NCBI RefSeq assembly: GCF_963678635.1
Contig: NC_087064.1
Span: 73,905,465 to 73,969,464, forward strand
DNA: 64,000 nt
Source: Symsagittifera roscoffensis
Lineage: Eukaryota; Xenacoelomorpha; Acoela; Convolutidae
Direction: 5' to 3'
The position numbers and the translations under genes were made by a program. Positions 1 through 13,200 of this stretch are shown here, in pieces (position 1 is the first letter of the stretch; each line of letters begins with the position of its first letter). Below the pieces are notes generated by a model. It had not been told where the DNA came from. It saw only the letters and a list, made by a program, of their open reading frames with translations, and did no database searches.

Positions 1-1576
1 AAATCTTAGTAAATCTTGCAAGGAACATCGCCCTTCTTCTTCGAACATCGTCAATAATCTTTTTTAAAAAATTACGTTATCTTTGGCTTCTTCTATCAAG
101 TTTCCTTGAACTATCTTGGAGAAATTTTGATATCTTGCAATAGTCTTTGGCAAGAACTTGCCAAGACAGCCATGATGTTCTTTAAGTTTTAACCAAGGTT
201 CTTCGAGAGTTTTTAAAGATAGCAAAGATGAATGGATTTGGGTACATTTCCCACATGTTCTACTTTTGTTCGGATTAAAATGGGTATAGTCGGATATGGA
301 AGAAATCTGAAACTCGATCAAGGAGACTCTATGAAATTATTGGAAGATCTCCGAAACGATGTAACAGTTTTTCCGCATTGCAAATTGACATAACGTTCCA
401 TATTCAGTTTCTTTCAAACGTTTCATTATCATATTATCTTTTTATAAGTTATCATTTTCCGTTTTCATGCGGCAATAATATTGAGCAATTTGGTAAAAAC
501 TCGCGAAGAAAACAAGTAATTAATTAAATTAGTTCAGCCAATTGTTTATTTTTATTTAAAACCAAAATTTATTATTGCTCTGCAATGAAAGTGAAGGCAT
601 ATTAAAAGAGTATTTTAAAAATTATCGATGCAATAAACCACAAAACTTCAAAAAGCGGTATCTTTTTTTTCTAAAAAAAATTTCAAATAAAACTTTAAGG
701 TAAATGGTGCTATTTTTTATTCATACTTTTGATCAAATTGATCAGTGTCTCAGATGGGTTTTTTAACGGGGGATCAAATTTGGAGAACCGGCATCTAGAA
801 ACTTTTATCAATGATTCAGTCTCTGCTCAGCGTCATTATGTTCATGAGCATGAGAATTTTTTTCTGATTTAGCGCTGAAAAAACATTGATGTAGAACCGC
901 TGGGAACGTTGTTGAATCTTTTCTGTTTTTAACTGCAACAAAAAGTTTTCATTCCTGGATTTTTTATGATTAGTGAATAAGTTATTACAGCACCATAGAC
1001 GCACTATTAATAGGTTGAGAAGTCTTAAGCTAAAAACTCGGCCCATCAAAATCAAATCGATAGACACTGTTTAAATTGAATACAGATGAAAGCAAAAAAA
1101 ATGTAAAATTCTTTGTCAAAATCAATACTTGAAATTGGATGCGATTTTTTTTGGCACATCACTATAACTACCGTTTTTGGTTACGAGAACGTTGATTGTT
1201 TATTCTGAGCTCCAGCTGGGGATTTTTTTTCACAACCCAGCTGTTTCAGGACAACAGATTGCTCTGTAAAACATTTCTAAAAAAAAATCGTTCAAAACGG
1301 TGACACCTAGAAATCAGTCGGCACAAATCATACTTCTGCCAAAAAAATGCTTTTAAAAGCGTCACAATGACTTTTACAGGCCTCGGATTCTTTTTTGTCT
1401 ATTCTAGTCAATTTGTTTAAAATGGGGATAGTTTTTGAAGATTTTGCCAAGCTATTAATCAGAAAAACCGTTTCCAGGTAAAATAAAACACTCGGAAGAA
1501 ACTTTTAGTTTACCACTAAAACTTTGAAAACAAAAGATTTCAGTTAAAAGAGGTGATCAGCTCGTACATTAATACA

Positions 1577-2932
1577 CTATAATTAACCTTGAAAAATTTG
1601 TACTTTAAATTTTTAGCAATAATTTAGCTTTGTTTCATCTCAAGGGAAAATTGTACTTCATAGCTTTGATTCGTCAATGAAAAATTGCTAAATCATCAAT
1701 GTTGGTGACCTTGAGAAAATTATTGGTCAAAAAAATGATTTTATTAGGGAAATTAGGTTTTTCGATATGGCTTTTTACGCGCTCAAATGAAAGAAAGACA
1801 ATTTTAACTACAAAAAATTAGCAGTTTTAGTTTACCCGGGTCGATATATAGATAGATAGATAGATATATATCTATATATTTTTCATTTGAGTGCGTAAAA
1901 AGCGTTATCGAAAAATCTAACTAACCTAATAAAACCATTTTTTGTCCGACAATGTGCTCAATGTCACCGATAATGTCAACAATTTAGCATCAACTTCAAT
2001 TGCTCATCAAAAAATACGCCCAATTTTTTTCAGCGATGCTTTCGCTGTTTCTCATTTCTCATCGATGACTCAGAGCTGAAAAAAAAACAAATTTTTGATG
2101 CCAAAGAAACATCATACTATAAAGCTGAAAACTTAAAGTAAAAAATTTCCAACTTATATAATGGTACCAAATGTACGTACTAGTCACCTGCTTTAACCGA
2201 AGTTTTATGTTCTCAAAATTTTGGTGATGCTTTAACTATTTTTTCTACAGGTGGTGTCTTGTCTTAGCTGGAAACGGTTGTTCTAACGAATAAGGAAACC
2301 GGAATGTCCAAGAGATGCAAAAAAAATGAGATCAAAGTTGTTGCAGTTTTACAAAAATTTAAGTTACAAATAACCAAATAAATTTTGAAAGAGTTCTGAG
2401 ATATTAACCAAAAAACATAAACTATAATGTTGAAACGTAGATAACCAAGAATAATTCAAAGTCAAAACATACACAAATTCGGTCTAGAGTGTCGAAACAT
2501 ATCTCGCTTGGGCGAGCACGGTTGAGCACAATCTTTCCAGTTGAGCAGGATCAAAACATATCTTGCTAGCGTCGAGCACGGTTGTGCAGCATAATTTTTT
2601 CGGTCGAGCACGGTTGATACATACCCACATTTGGCCGATACGGTCAATTTATTGAGTTAGCACTTCGACCCGGGCAAACTAAAACCGCTAAATTTTGTAG
2701 TTAAAAATTAGTTTTCTTTCATTTGTGCGCGTAAAAAGCCATATCGTAAAATCTAATTTACCTAATAAAATCATTTTTTGACCAATAATTTTCTCAAGGT
2801 CACCAACATTGATGATTTAGCAATTTTTCATTGACGATTCAAAGCTATGAAGTACAATTGTCCCTAGCGATGAAACAGCTAAATTATTGCTGAAAATTTA
2901 AAGTACGAATTTTTCAAGGTTAATTACATAAG
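1577..2932. repeat. Foldback element with about 265-bp inverted arms
   Basis: The segment at about 1580-1842 is the reverse complement, with scattered mismatches, of about 2668-2931. Landmarks shared by both arms are the block around AACCTTGAAAAATT, the GGTGACCTTGAG block and the CCCGGG next to a TTTAGTTT stretch. A third, more diverged copy of the right-arm sense lies at about 1880-2000, so the left arm also folds on its neighbour across a GATA/TATA-rich loop (1843-1880). This is the usual form of a MITE or foldback transposon. No ORF with transposase features is present between the arms. Confidence 0.6.
2485..2625. repeat. Short tandem repeat around a CGAGCACGGTTG core
   Basis: The core CGAGCACGGTTG occurs three times within about 100 bases. 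It alternates with AACATATCTYGCT blocks, giving an irregular unit of about 40-70 bp. It lies in the loop of the foldback structure and is more G+C-rich than its surroundings. A minus-strand frame of 61 codons across it is best read as a by-product of the repeat. Confidence 0.5.
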
Positions 2933-3535
2933 CAGTTTTAGGTTAAATTCAGACTCGTTGGACCAGAAGTATAATGCCAACAATTTGGTAATATTTAAAA
3001 TTCAGCGTGTATCTATGTAAGAACACTGGACCATACATGAAAATGTACTTAAAACTGTTTTTTTTTTGAATAATTCATTAACGATTTCTGACTTTTTGAA
3101 AACTTTTGATTAATGACAATCAAAGGGAGATTAACAAGGGTCTCCTGCTACATGACAAAACACAATCGATTGTAGCTCCTGGAACTCAGGTTGTATCAAT
3201 ATCTTTCAGATAAATTGAACAAAACTTTTAGAAAGGCTAAACCGTTGAGAAATCTCAAGACGCGAAAACTTGAAATAAGAAAGCTTCGTCAATTGTTCAC
3301 AAAAGGCAGACGAAAGTGAACTTACGATATGCACAGAGCAAAAACTTAAAGTGTTTGCTGTCTGGTTCTCTTAAGTTCAGTATTGAGATTTGGAGTCATT
3401 AAATAATTTTCAAATTTATGATAATTTTCATTGAATAACTTTCTTCAAAAGTGCCCGATCTCCCCTCTCCCTCATTTACCCCTCCCCCCCCCCCTCTCTT
3501 TCCCTCCCCCTCCCTTCACAATCCGCTATTGAAAG

Positions 3536-3675
3536 ACTTAATGAATCTATCACAATAACTGAAGAGCGTTTTATCGAAGTTTGTGAACAATTATTTCAAT
3601 TAGAAGCACATGTTTTACGCTCAATTAAACGAAAAATTGTGAGAGGCCTCGTCTTATACGTTTATGGCCAGCTGC
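3536..3675 (+). CDS. Candidate coiled-coil exon upstream of the NHL gene
   Basis: A 40-base pyrimidine tract (about 3475-3517) is followed by the first AG at 3534-3535, an excellent splice acceptor. The open frame that follows encodes a glutamate- and leucine-rich amphipathic segment containing ERFIEVCEQLFQLEAHVL, typical of the B-box-linked coiled coil of TRIM proteins. A donor CTGC|GTAAAT ends the exon at 3675 in phase 1. The acceptor ...TACGCAG at 3952 would accept exactly that phase and enter the frame used by the NHL gene from 3953. The family is known to place RING, B-box and coiled coil before NHL repeats. If this join is right, the ATG at 3943 is not the start and the upstream domains lie outside the window or unrecognised within it. 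An alternative donor at 3638 (ATT|GTGAGA) does not join in frame to the next exon. Confidence 0.4.
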
Positions 3676-3942
3676 GTAAATTTTGATTAAATAGTGAACA
3701 TAAAACTCAAATGGTCGCAGCATCACTTCAATACATAATGATCATTTGTTATTTATATTTTTAGTTTTACCAGACAATAAACTGTTATTAAAAATAATTT
3801 GATATTTTTTTACCCAACTAAACGATCTTTTACTTTTTGCACCAAAATAACAGATCACAGTTATGTGAACTTTTTTCCTTTTTAGTTTTAAGTTAACTTG
3901 CTTTACTCTTTTGGATTTTAACAACAAACGTTTTAAATTAGA

Positions 3943-4206
3943 ATGTACGCAGAATCCCAAGAAGACAACACTTATGGTTTGATGAGCTCGATTTTAGAAG
4001 ATCCCAGATCCTCTCAAACACAACCGGCTCCGAGTTCTCACGAGAAGCAACTTGAAAGTCTTGAAGGTCAGCTGGAACATTCGTCTGAAAACAACTCTAA
4101 CTTTAACGATGCTGTTGATGATGTTGGTTATCGCGGATTGGACATTGATGATGACGGAACCAGTTTGGAGCAAACAATTTCTCGAAGTGAACAGTCAAAC
4201 AAACAA
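3943..4206 (+). CDS. NHL gene, first confidently placed exon
   Basis: 88 codons from ATG 3943 to the donor CAA|GTAAGT at 4207, ending in phase 0. The product is acidic and rich in Ser, Gln and Glu, with no recognised domain. Two starts are possible: translation from the ATG at 3943, or entry from an upstream exon through the acceptor ending at 3952 (see the coiled-coil candidate). The frame stays open past the donor to 4269, but the in-frame join to the next exon and the strong donor favour splicing. Confidence 0.7.
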
Positions 4207-7200
4207 GTAAGTCTTAATCGAATATATGGAAAAGAAGTATTAAGTCAGGTTTTTGAAAATTTCAAGTAGAGTTATAAAAGATTAAACACTTCAATTACTG
4301 GCATAAAAGTTTGAAAATTTATTTTAAAAAATAAAATAAATATAAAAGGTATAGACAGAAAGCAAAAACTTTTTGAGAATTCATTCCAATGCCAAGTTGG
4401 TGAATAAAACCTGCAAAAAAGCCAGCAACATTTTTACGCGATGACTGAATTCGAGATTAAAATAAAATAAATCGGATGCCAGTAAAATTATTATTATTTA
4501 GTCGCGCTTTTTATTATTTATTTTTCTTTTATTATTTATTTTTCTTTATTATAATTCTTCTTCAAAAATATGGCTCGTCAGCGAGAGTTAACATCGGTAA
4601 AAATTGCATGTCACGCAAACGTTTTCGTGTGCTGCAAACGCGTTTACCTTCAAATCATGTGAAATTCCCAGACAGCTTCTCTTTCAAATTTTGTGTTGAT
4701 CAGAACTTAAAAAGTAAATTTATAATACTTTTTTTTGGGTTTTTCTCAAAAGTTACAAAAAATAAAAGGAAACTCGAGCAAAAAACTTTTCCGAAATACA
4801 GCTCATTAGGACTATCAGTTTTCATAACTAAATTAACTTCGAAAATTTTTTTCATTGAAGTATGTTGCAGTCAAAATGGGAAGTGCGGAGTACAAAAATT
4901 TGTTCAAAACCATTCGAAAACTGTTTGATAAATTATTTCGCTCAAACTTTTTCAATGATGCTTTTCTACTGATCAATTTTTTTATTAGTTCAATAAACGT
5001 AGCGTAAGAAAGTATTTTGAAATATTTGAATTTCAATTGAATCACGACTCAAGTGCTGTATTATGGTATGACAATCAAGACTATCTAAGTTTTGTTTTGG
5101 TACACAATTTGCGTGAGAAAACTAGAAGAAAAAAAAACTAGAACCAATAAACTTTTTTTAACAAGTGGGTCGTTTAATCGTGAAGTGGGGTTTTCGTGTT
5201 CGTTTTCTTATCATTTTTTTTGGCAGCTTGTGTATCCAAGCAAAATCTAGATGGGTTTGATTGTCATCACACCAATTAAAGCGTTTGAATCTAGATTCAG
5301 TCAGCATTAAATTTTTTCTAAATACTTTCTCATCGGCAAGAAAACCATTTAAAAATTACATCAAGCAAGCGGAGAGCTTCATTGACTGGTCAAGCTGATA
5401 AAAATCATTTCTGAATCACAAATTGTCGAAAGTTTTTGTTAGTTATTTTCTTTTTTTTGCAAAACTAACATTAGTCAATTGAAGACCTTACTACTGATTC
5501 AAGCTTATTTTTAGTCCCTTTCCAATACCAAGAAATGAAATTGGGGTTAGAAAACTTCATTACAAATTTTACTTTTTGTCAGCTAATGATTGTGTTTTCT
5601 TTACCTTTCAATTGTTTTTAGTCAAATTGGTTTAACAAGGGTTAGTTAAAACAATACGGTTGAAGATTGAATACAACTTGTTTCTAGTTCGCATAAATAG
5701 GACACTGAACTAGAGGTCAACACATAGCAGACTAGACAGACCTAGACTGATTGACAGGCAGGTACCAAATTCACACTTAGTCATAATATGAGAACTCTCA
5801 AGAATATAAATAAAGATGGATGGCAACTAAATTGATTGACATCTAAATATGTAGCCCTCACATTTCCGTACAGATGTAAAATTTAAATACATAGTAATTT
5901 AAAGTTAATATAATAAGTAGTGACCTTTCAACCTGCCGCCGTAACTAACGCATCAGAACTTTAACTTTGAATTTTTAGGCTTATGGCCATCCCTATCCAT
6001 GAGTTATGAGTTTTAATGAGTTTTAAGGTCTACTTGTTCCCTTCCCCTGGATAATTCCACTTTTTCTCCGCCCCTTGGATATTGTCTATCATCACTCCTC
6101 CCATTTTGTCGACTGGCTTCCTTCTTCTTGTGCTCTTTCGTGTTCCCGAGCTTTTGCTTTGGCTACCTGATTCTCCTTCTTCCTCTTGGCTGCTGTTTGT
6201 AGGACACTCTCTTGCAACTAACGCCGGTCTGTCCTGATTCCCTTTTCCTCGTTTCACTTTTGTAGGTTTAGCTCTCACCCCCGTTCCCGTTCCGTGTTCC
6301 TCCTGATTTGTTCTGCCACTTGGTCCTTGTCTCGCCGCAATTGCTTCCTGCCTTTCAGAAATATCGAGTGGTAGTCGTGCTGGTAAAGTTTTTAATGGCT
6401 GGTAATCATCGCTGTCCGAGCTTTCAGATTGATTTGTGGCTATAGGTGCTGGCTGTTTTGCTTTAGGCCGCTTTGACTTTGGGCTTTCTATTGCCCCTTT
6501 TTTCGCACTTGCGAGCATTTCTTTGAGTGTGGCCGGCTTTCGTTTCTTTGGCAGGGTCTTCTTCGGTTTTACTGCCACGGCACTTTTCCTAAGCACAGAC
6601 CCATTTTTCAGCTTGATGGTATGTTTAGACTCGCAAATTACAACCTAACTGTTTTAAGAGCCGCTAAAGCATCGATCGGCGTCGTTTTACATTTCAAAGG
6701 CGTCACTCCCGTTTCTGTTATACGATGGCCGAGCCATTCGCATTCTCGCTTTGCGAACTCGCACATAGGTAGTTTTAGTGAGATAATTTCGCGATTCAAT
6801 TTTCGAAGGATGTTTTCAACCAAGGATATGTGTTCCACCTCTGTTCCCTTGGTTGTAACCAAAATATCATCAACGAAAGCGTTCGCTTGAGGGAATTTGT
6901 TTAAAATTGTGTCCATTACCCGTTGGAACTCTGCTGGCATCGACGTTAGCCCGTAAAAACCTGTTCGAAATCGGTACGTTCCTTTCGACCGTCCGGCCAC
7001 CAATGAGAAATTACAATTTACACTTGTTTCTTCACTGGGTGGTAGTTGTCCATACGCGTACGTTAAATCCATTGTGGTAAAGCACACCTCCCTTTGTTTT
7101 TTCTCGGAAATAAGTTGTCCTATTGTATCTACAAGTTCTTCTATGTTGGGCATTTGGTACATGATTTTGTGCACCTGTTGATTGAGTTCCCGAGATTCCA

Positions 7201-10200
7201 ACGCTAATTTCACGGACCCGTCCTTTTTCACGGTGATAACAATCGGAGAAACAAAATATCGACCCGAACATTCCTTTAATTTTTCTATGTAATTTGGGCC
7301 AGTAGCTTATCGATCTCTTCATCCACTTTGTCTTGGAGCGTTACCGGCACTCTCCGGCCCTTTTGCTGCACCGGTACGAGATTTTCGAAAAACTCCGCTT
7401 GGACCTTGTAATTTCTAATTTTTCCAATCCTAGTGAAAATTTTGGGAATAGCTGGCTAAAATATTGTTGCCAGGGGTCCATTTCCTTCTCACATGTACTG
7501 TTTTCCATTCCTTGGATATTCATCACTGCTCCCCTTGGATCTGCTTGCATCAACTGTAGCCCGAGTTTCCCCATCAGGTCACGTCCCACGATTGATGGTC
7601 TGGACCTTCCGATGACTCTAACTTCCGCTCTCGTCTTCCAGCCGTTTGATGCTAACTCAACCTCCATTCCCCCCACATTTTGATCCGATTGTGGCTGTAG
7701 TCCCGAAATTCGTCATCTTCCATGTTGTCTTGTTTCAAGTTGATTCCTGTTCTTCCCACTGTTTTCTTCAAGTCGTCGAGTGTTAGTAAGGATATCGGTG
7801 ATCCGCTGTCAATCCAGATGCTCATTGGGTGTCCATTAATGTAGATTTTACTTTTAGGCCCGGCAACTTTCAATAGTGTCTCCTTTCTACGTTTAATCGC
7901 CATAACCATATAGTCATCTGAACTCTCCGATGACCAGCTGTGGTGTTCTCTCTTGACAAAACCTAATGAATTTGCAGCATTCTGTGACCCAACATCATCC
8001 GAGGGAGTATCCTCTTTGTCGAACGGTTCGTCCCCTTGGATTAGTCCAACTGGTTGTCCCCACGTGACAGCTGTTTTCCCCGACAAGTCTTATCAAAATG
8101 CCCGACCTTTTTGCAGAAATTGCATGTGACGGCTCTTGCTGGGCCTCGTTGTCGGTGTTCTGGAGTGAAATTCGGCTGATCACAGTTGTAACATCTACGT
8201 TCTTGCATTCGGCCTCCTCACCGATTCTGGTATTGTCCCCGTCCCCTTTGTATTCCTCGTCCCCTGTATCCACGAATATTACTGATTGGTTCCGCCTTGA
8301 TCTGTAGAGAACCCCCTGCGGTTGTGTAGGCCGTTCCCGTGGAACCTGGTGCACTTCCCTTGTAAGCCTTTGCGTATTTGTCGCCTCTTTCATACGATAT
8401 TGCGATCCGTAGTGCTTCCTCCGGGGTTTCCGTTTCCCGGCACAGCTCGTTCTGTGCGTCCCTATTCCGCATATTAAATATAAATATGTCTCTCACCATT
8501 TTCCGATCTTGGGTACCCAGGTTGCATCTCGCAGCCATTCCGCTGAGCTCTGCGTAGAACGATTCTAAACTCTCTCCCTCTTTTTGCTTCCTGGACAACA
8601 TTTGGTACATCTCACAAGTTTCATTTCGCTCTTTCTGGAAAAGAGCTACACATGTATCCAAGAGTCTCGGGTATCGTATTTCTTCCATAATCAAGTGTGG
8701 ATGCTGGTTATGCAAGGCCCACTGTCCCTCGTGTCCTAGACATAGATACAGATTCGATATGAGCATGCGATCATCTTCTTCCCCCGGTTTTCCACCAACA
8801 TCCCCCAGTCCGGTAATATGCCAGAATGCCACAATTCTAAGGGGGTTTTCCCCCTCCATCCGCTGGCTGCGCCATAACAAGGGTTAGTTAAAACAATACG
8901 GTTGAAGATTGAATTCAACTTGTTTCTAGTTCGCATAAATAAGACACTGAACTAGAAGTCAACACATAGCAGACTAGACAGACCTAGACTGATTGACAGG
9001 CAGGTACCAAATTCACACTTAGTCATAACATGAGAACTCTCAAGAATATAAATAATAATGGATAGCAACTAAATTGATTGACATCTAAATATGTAGCCCC
9101 TCACAGGTTTAAATTTGAAGTCAAATGAATACTGAAATAGAGTAGTCACCGCTACATGGTAGAATATAGAAAAAAGTATATACGGCTAACGACTGTGTTT
9201 GAACCGCTGTCTAGATAATGCTCGACTTTCAAGCGCTCGGACAGTTCAGTTCTGATCGGTCTATGAAACTACTGAATTCAGAGATCAGTAGATCTCTCCT
9301 GTGCTGTATAGAGTAGAAAAGGGGGGCTTATGGTCATAGAGTCGCCAGATGGATGCTTAAAAACGGTGCAGCCCTGAACTAATAACCCAAGCAAGGGTAG
9401 CCCTCGACTAATAATCTCGAAATGTTAGAAATTTGGTTTCATTTTCTTCATATACGCAAACTTGGGTGTTTTTTTTTTTAATTTTAATTATGAAGTGAGC
9501 AACTCTTTGTTGTTTATCTACCTCACAATTATTTCTGTAGGGTGAAAGTGGTCTCAATCGACCCAAGGAGCTAGACTTGGAATCAGTCTTGACTACCGAC
9601 ACAAGTTTCTGCATTCAAGAAAAGCAACCATCAAATCGCGCAGATGAGAATCCGTTCGCCGCATCTGATGTTTTAATCAATCATTTACTCGATGGTGGAA
9701 CGGATAATTCAGCAAATCAGAGAACAGGTTACTCAATCGATGATGCAACTTCAAATGCATCAAATCACCATGAAAGTTATACCAGAAATGACGCAACCGA
9801 CGTCAAGACTCATGTTACATCAGATGACGCAATGATGTCGTCGCAGGAAGTAGTTGAAAGTGAAGGCGGTAATGAAAATCACGAATCTTCAGTGACGGTT
9901 GACGGAAACGAAACAGACGAAGATGATGAGATTCCTGAGATCCCCGCCGAGCTGCGAAACAGATCCCCGAACATCGCAAATCTGCTGCAGAGGAGGCACA
10001 GTTTGGGCAGGTCGTCTCCGACCAAAATGATTTTCAGCAACGCAAATGACGACAACGAAAACAGGTAGATCACTTCATTTCAGTTTAAACATTCGAACGA
10101 AATTTTGTTCAAATAAAGATCGTCTGGTCCAGCGTTTAATTTGATTATAGAAGCGTGTAAAATTGTCAATTTTGTTATGCTGAAATTTCGATTTCAACTC

Positions 10201-13200
10201 AAAACCAAGTTCAAACGAATTTGAGGGAATATTAATTGATTCCATAAATGTTTTGGCAGTGAATTTCATGATATGCAGCTCATGCTCAAAAAATTGCAGC
10301 TAATTTTCTAAGATTACTTACTTTCGAGTCAGAAAATAATCATTGAGATACTTTTATAAATTGAGCTAATTAGTAAAAGTTTCAAAATTACTTTTAGTTT
10401 TTTATTTTTACTGATAAAGCTTCTAAGGATTTTTTAGGGCTGGGACACCTTGACCCGTAGTGAGTTTTCAATAAATGAAAAGCGGAACTTCTTTTTCACA
10501 AGCGATATATCAACTTCACACGTCCCTGTCAAAACATGAGGTTGAGCAGACACTTCAAATAGCCGGTGGATACTCATTGATTAAAACCAAAAGCTTCGAA
10601 ACACCAAAATTCTGGATTCTTTCATTAATATTTTCAAAAAGTAGTGTTTTATTTTAACCATTTTGGGAGAAATCGGAAAATAATTTAAATCGATTTTAGA
10701 AAAACGCCATCATAAAATGCAATTTTTTGGTCAAAGCCTAGTAAAACTGCTCTAAAAAGTACTCAGCTCCCATCGCAAAAATCAAAGATCTTCGCCTCTT
10801 TAGAATTTTTCTAACTTCATTTTTTCTCGTGATTTTCTGCCCAATCCCCTTTTTCCCCTCTCGGTGTATCCTTGGTGTGTAACTTAGGAGGTGCTCTGCC
10901 AGCAACACTTCAGTGGGCGTGTTCATCAACGGCAAACTTTCCGGACACTCTGACCAGAGGAGCATCCTCACCAGTCACTATCTTGCAATCAACAGTCTGG
11001 GAGTACTATCCAGGTAACACCTGCAAAACCAACACTATATCTGCCCTCATCCCTCCCTCTCCCCCTTTTTTGTATTTTATTAACCAATCACTGGTCCTTT
11101 TATTTAGAGTGTGTTGATATCCGTTCCCCCACCTCACATAAGCTATCAATTTTATGCTGTAACGAGCTAACTTACAAGGTCAGGTGTGAGGACTAAATAT
11201 GTAGGTCATAGCCTAATTGGTCAGCATGTCAACTTCCGTATTAATCAATAATGCCAACCGAAAAATTAATTATGAAAAATCACGGGTGGGAGGGGCTAGG
11301 AAAGAAAACCCTGGAAGTCAATTATTTTTTTTTAGTCAATTCCGCATTTTTCTCTTAATTATTCTCAGATTTCAAAAAAAAAATACTTCAAACGGTGGCG
11401 GGTTTATGTGGGACGGATCCCCTTCTCAAAGATTCGACACCGTGACGGCCGAAATGGGGGAAGGGAGGAGCGCGCGCCAAAAAAAACGCGAATTTTTGGT
11501 CTAAGCTTTTCCCGGAAAGTGCCTAAAACAAAAAACCTAAATTTTTTGGTCGCATTTTTTTTCCAAAATGTGCTATTTGTGGCCTGTTTTTAATTCAAAA
11601 ATTCGTCTACGGCTTGGAAAATTTTGCCAAAAAATGGTCTTTGTAGCGATTTGAGTGAGCTCGGGATATCAATTTGGCCAATCTAAAAAAAATAATTTGA
11701 TTTTTTAAAAGAAAATCGCTTTTAAAAAAACCGCAAAGGTAGCTTTTTAATGTACGCAGTTGCTATTTTAAGGCTATCCTTTTTTCCAGGAAATATCTGA
11801 AGTAATGTGCTGGTTTATTCGTTTAATTGTAAGAGTTTGGTGTCAGAATTTTCAATCAACCTTACAATTCAGTTTTATTTGCGCGGTTGTACGAAATGCA
11901 TATTTTAAACAGAATTATTTTTCACTACATGCTTGGATAAGGCATTCTACGATAGGCCACTTAGGGGGGAGATTGTACGGTTGATCCAAAATTTTCAAGC
12001 AGACGGCTCAATGGCATTTAAATTACAGTTTACTGACAACAATTTAAACCATAAGTTTGATGTTTTTTACATAAATGGGTGCAGGGTATGATCTACAGTT
12101 TTTTTAAAATTAGGTTTTTCATCTAGGCCAAAACCCATCGGATTTTTTATGGCCGCAGGCAGCAGCATCACGTTTAAGAGCAATTTTAGTAGTAAAAAAG
12201 ACGAAAAAAATTGCAGTATTCTTTCAACGTACTCATGTGAGAGTGAACACTTTTCACTCGTTCAAATGTTGAGCTGGCAATACCTGTCCCGGTTTTGAGA
12301 CTCTTTCAATCTAATTAAAACTGCTCATGCTAAGAAAGGGGCTAAGTCTTTTACCAGACCGACCTTTCATCAGATCGACCTTTACCAGGACCACAATGCA
12401 ATAACTCAATTAGTATAACTTGAAATTATTGGAAGACTTCGAAAGGAAGCGGCTAGAACAAACAAAACTTTGCTGAGAAACCCTGAAATCATTGTCTTAT
12501 AGAAAATTGCTATTCATACACTTTTCATGCAATTCTATAAGTACAGAAAACTGCATGAAAAGTCTATGGCTAGTCATTTTTTATATATGGAAATTGTACG
12601 ACTAGCGTTTTTCCATAAACCAAAAAAAAATGATTTTTTTTAAAATTTTATTTCTCAAAATTTTTGGTGTGTGTTCCCGACCGAACACAAGTGACAAAAA
12701 CTATGGTTTACTCAAAACTAGAGTCACCAAAGGTTTGATCGTCTTGCATTTACAACGTATTGGAAACGACCTGAAGTAGGGAAGTGTGTGTACTCTTCAC
12801 AAATCATATATTGAAAGCATCAATCTTTTAAATTTTGGCAGAAATTCAAAGATGATTAATTTTTAAATTATCAGACCTTGATCAAGGCACATATAAACAT
12901 GCCATGCAAAAAAAGCAGGAGTTTCTAGCCTGTTTGAAAAAGTTTTCTAGAAAAATGGAATAAAAATCCAAATTTTTTGTATCCAGGATTACGTTATGCA
13001 GACAAAAAATATACAACTTGCATGCAAATTTCTTTTTTTGTAAAATGTTTTTTGAGTACTAAATTCGATTTGCAGTTGAAAAAAAAACAAAAAATATATG
13101 GGGCAATTTCAATATTATTTCGAAAAAATTTTGTTGTCGCCATCCAAAAAATGGTATTGATACAATTTCCATATATGGAATTTGTATGATTAGCTTTTTT

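Larger units (their letters stand above)
1..3535. other. A+T-rich non-coding region upstream of the NHL gene
   Basis: I see no convincing gene here. A minus-strand frame at 64-321 (85 codons) contains a C-x2-C pair and reads plausibly as protein, but it has no family match that I recognise and no splice context, so it is not called. The stretch also contains the foldback repeat at 1577-2932, a small G+C-richer tandem repeat near 2485-2625 and a long pyrimidine tract at about 3475-3517. Confidence 0.5.
5633..9105 (-). mobile_element. Internally deleted Ty3/gypsy LTR retrotransposon in intron 1
   Basis: Two LTRs (5633-5862 and 8875-9105) are about 97% identical and start TGTGAGG on the minus strand. 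The 4-bp GGTT at 5629-5632 is repeated at 9106-9109 as a target-site duplication. The minus strand reads, in order, a primer-binding site, a Gag with two zinc knuckles, a -1 frameshift site, protease, the first part of reverse transcriptase and then the basic C-terminal tail of Pol. RNase H and nearly all of integrase are missing, so the copy is non-autonomous. Protease and RT are also split by frame changes near 7660 and 7300. The element is antisense to the host gene, the orientation least harmful to splicing. Confidence 0.9.

Noticed and set aside
64-321. An 85-codon minus-strand frame with a C-x2-C motif as a RING or zinc-finger exon
   Set aside because: One Cys pair is not enough for a RING or B-box, and it is on the strand opposite to the NHL gene.
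4476-4928. A 150-codon + strand frame in intron 1
   Set aside because: It opens with F/Y/I runs translated from T-rich low-complexity DNA, has no recognisable domain and lies inside an intron.
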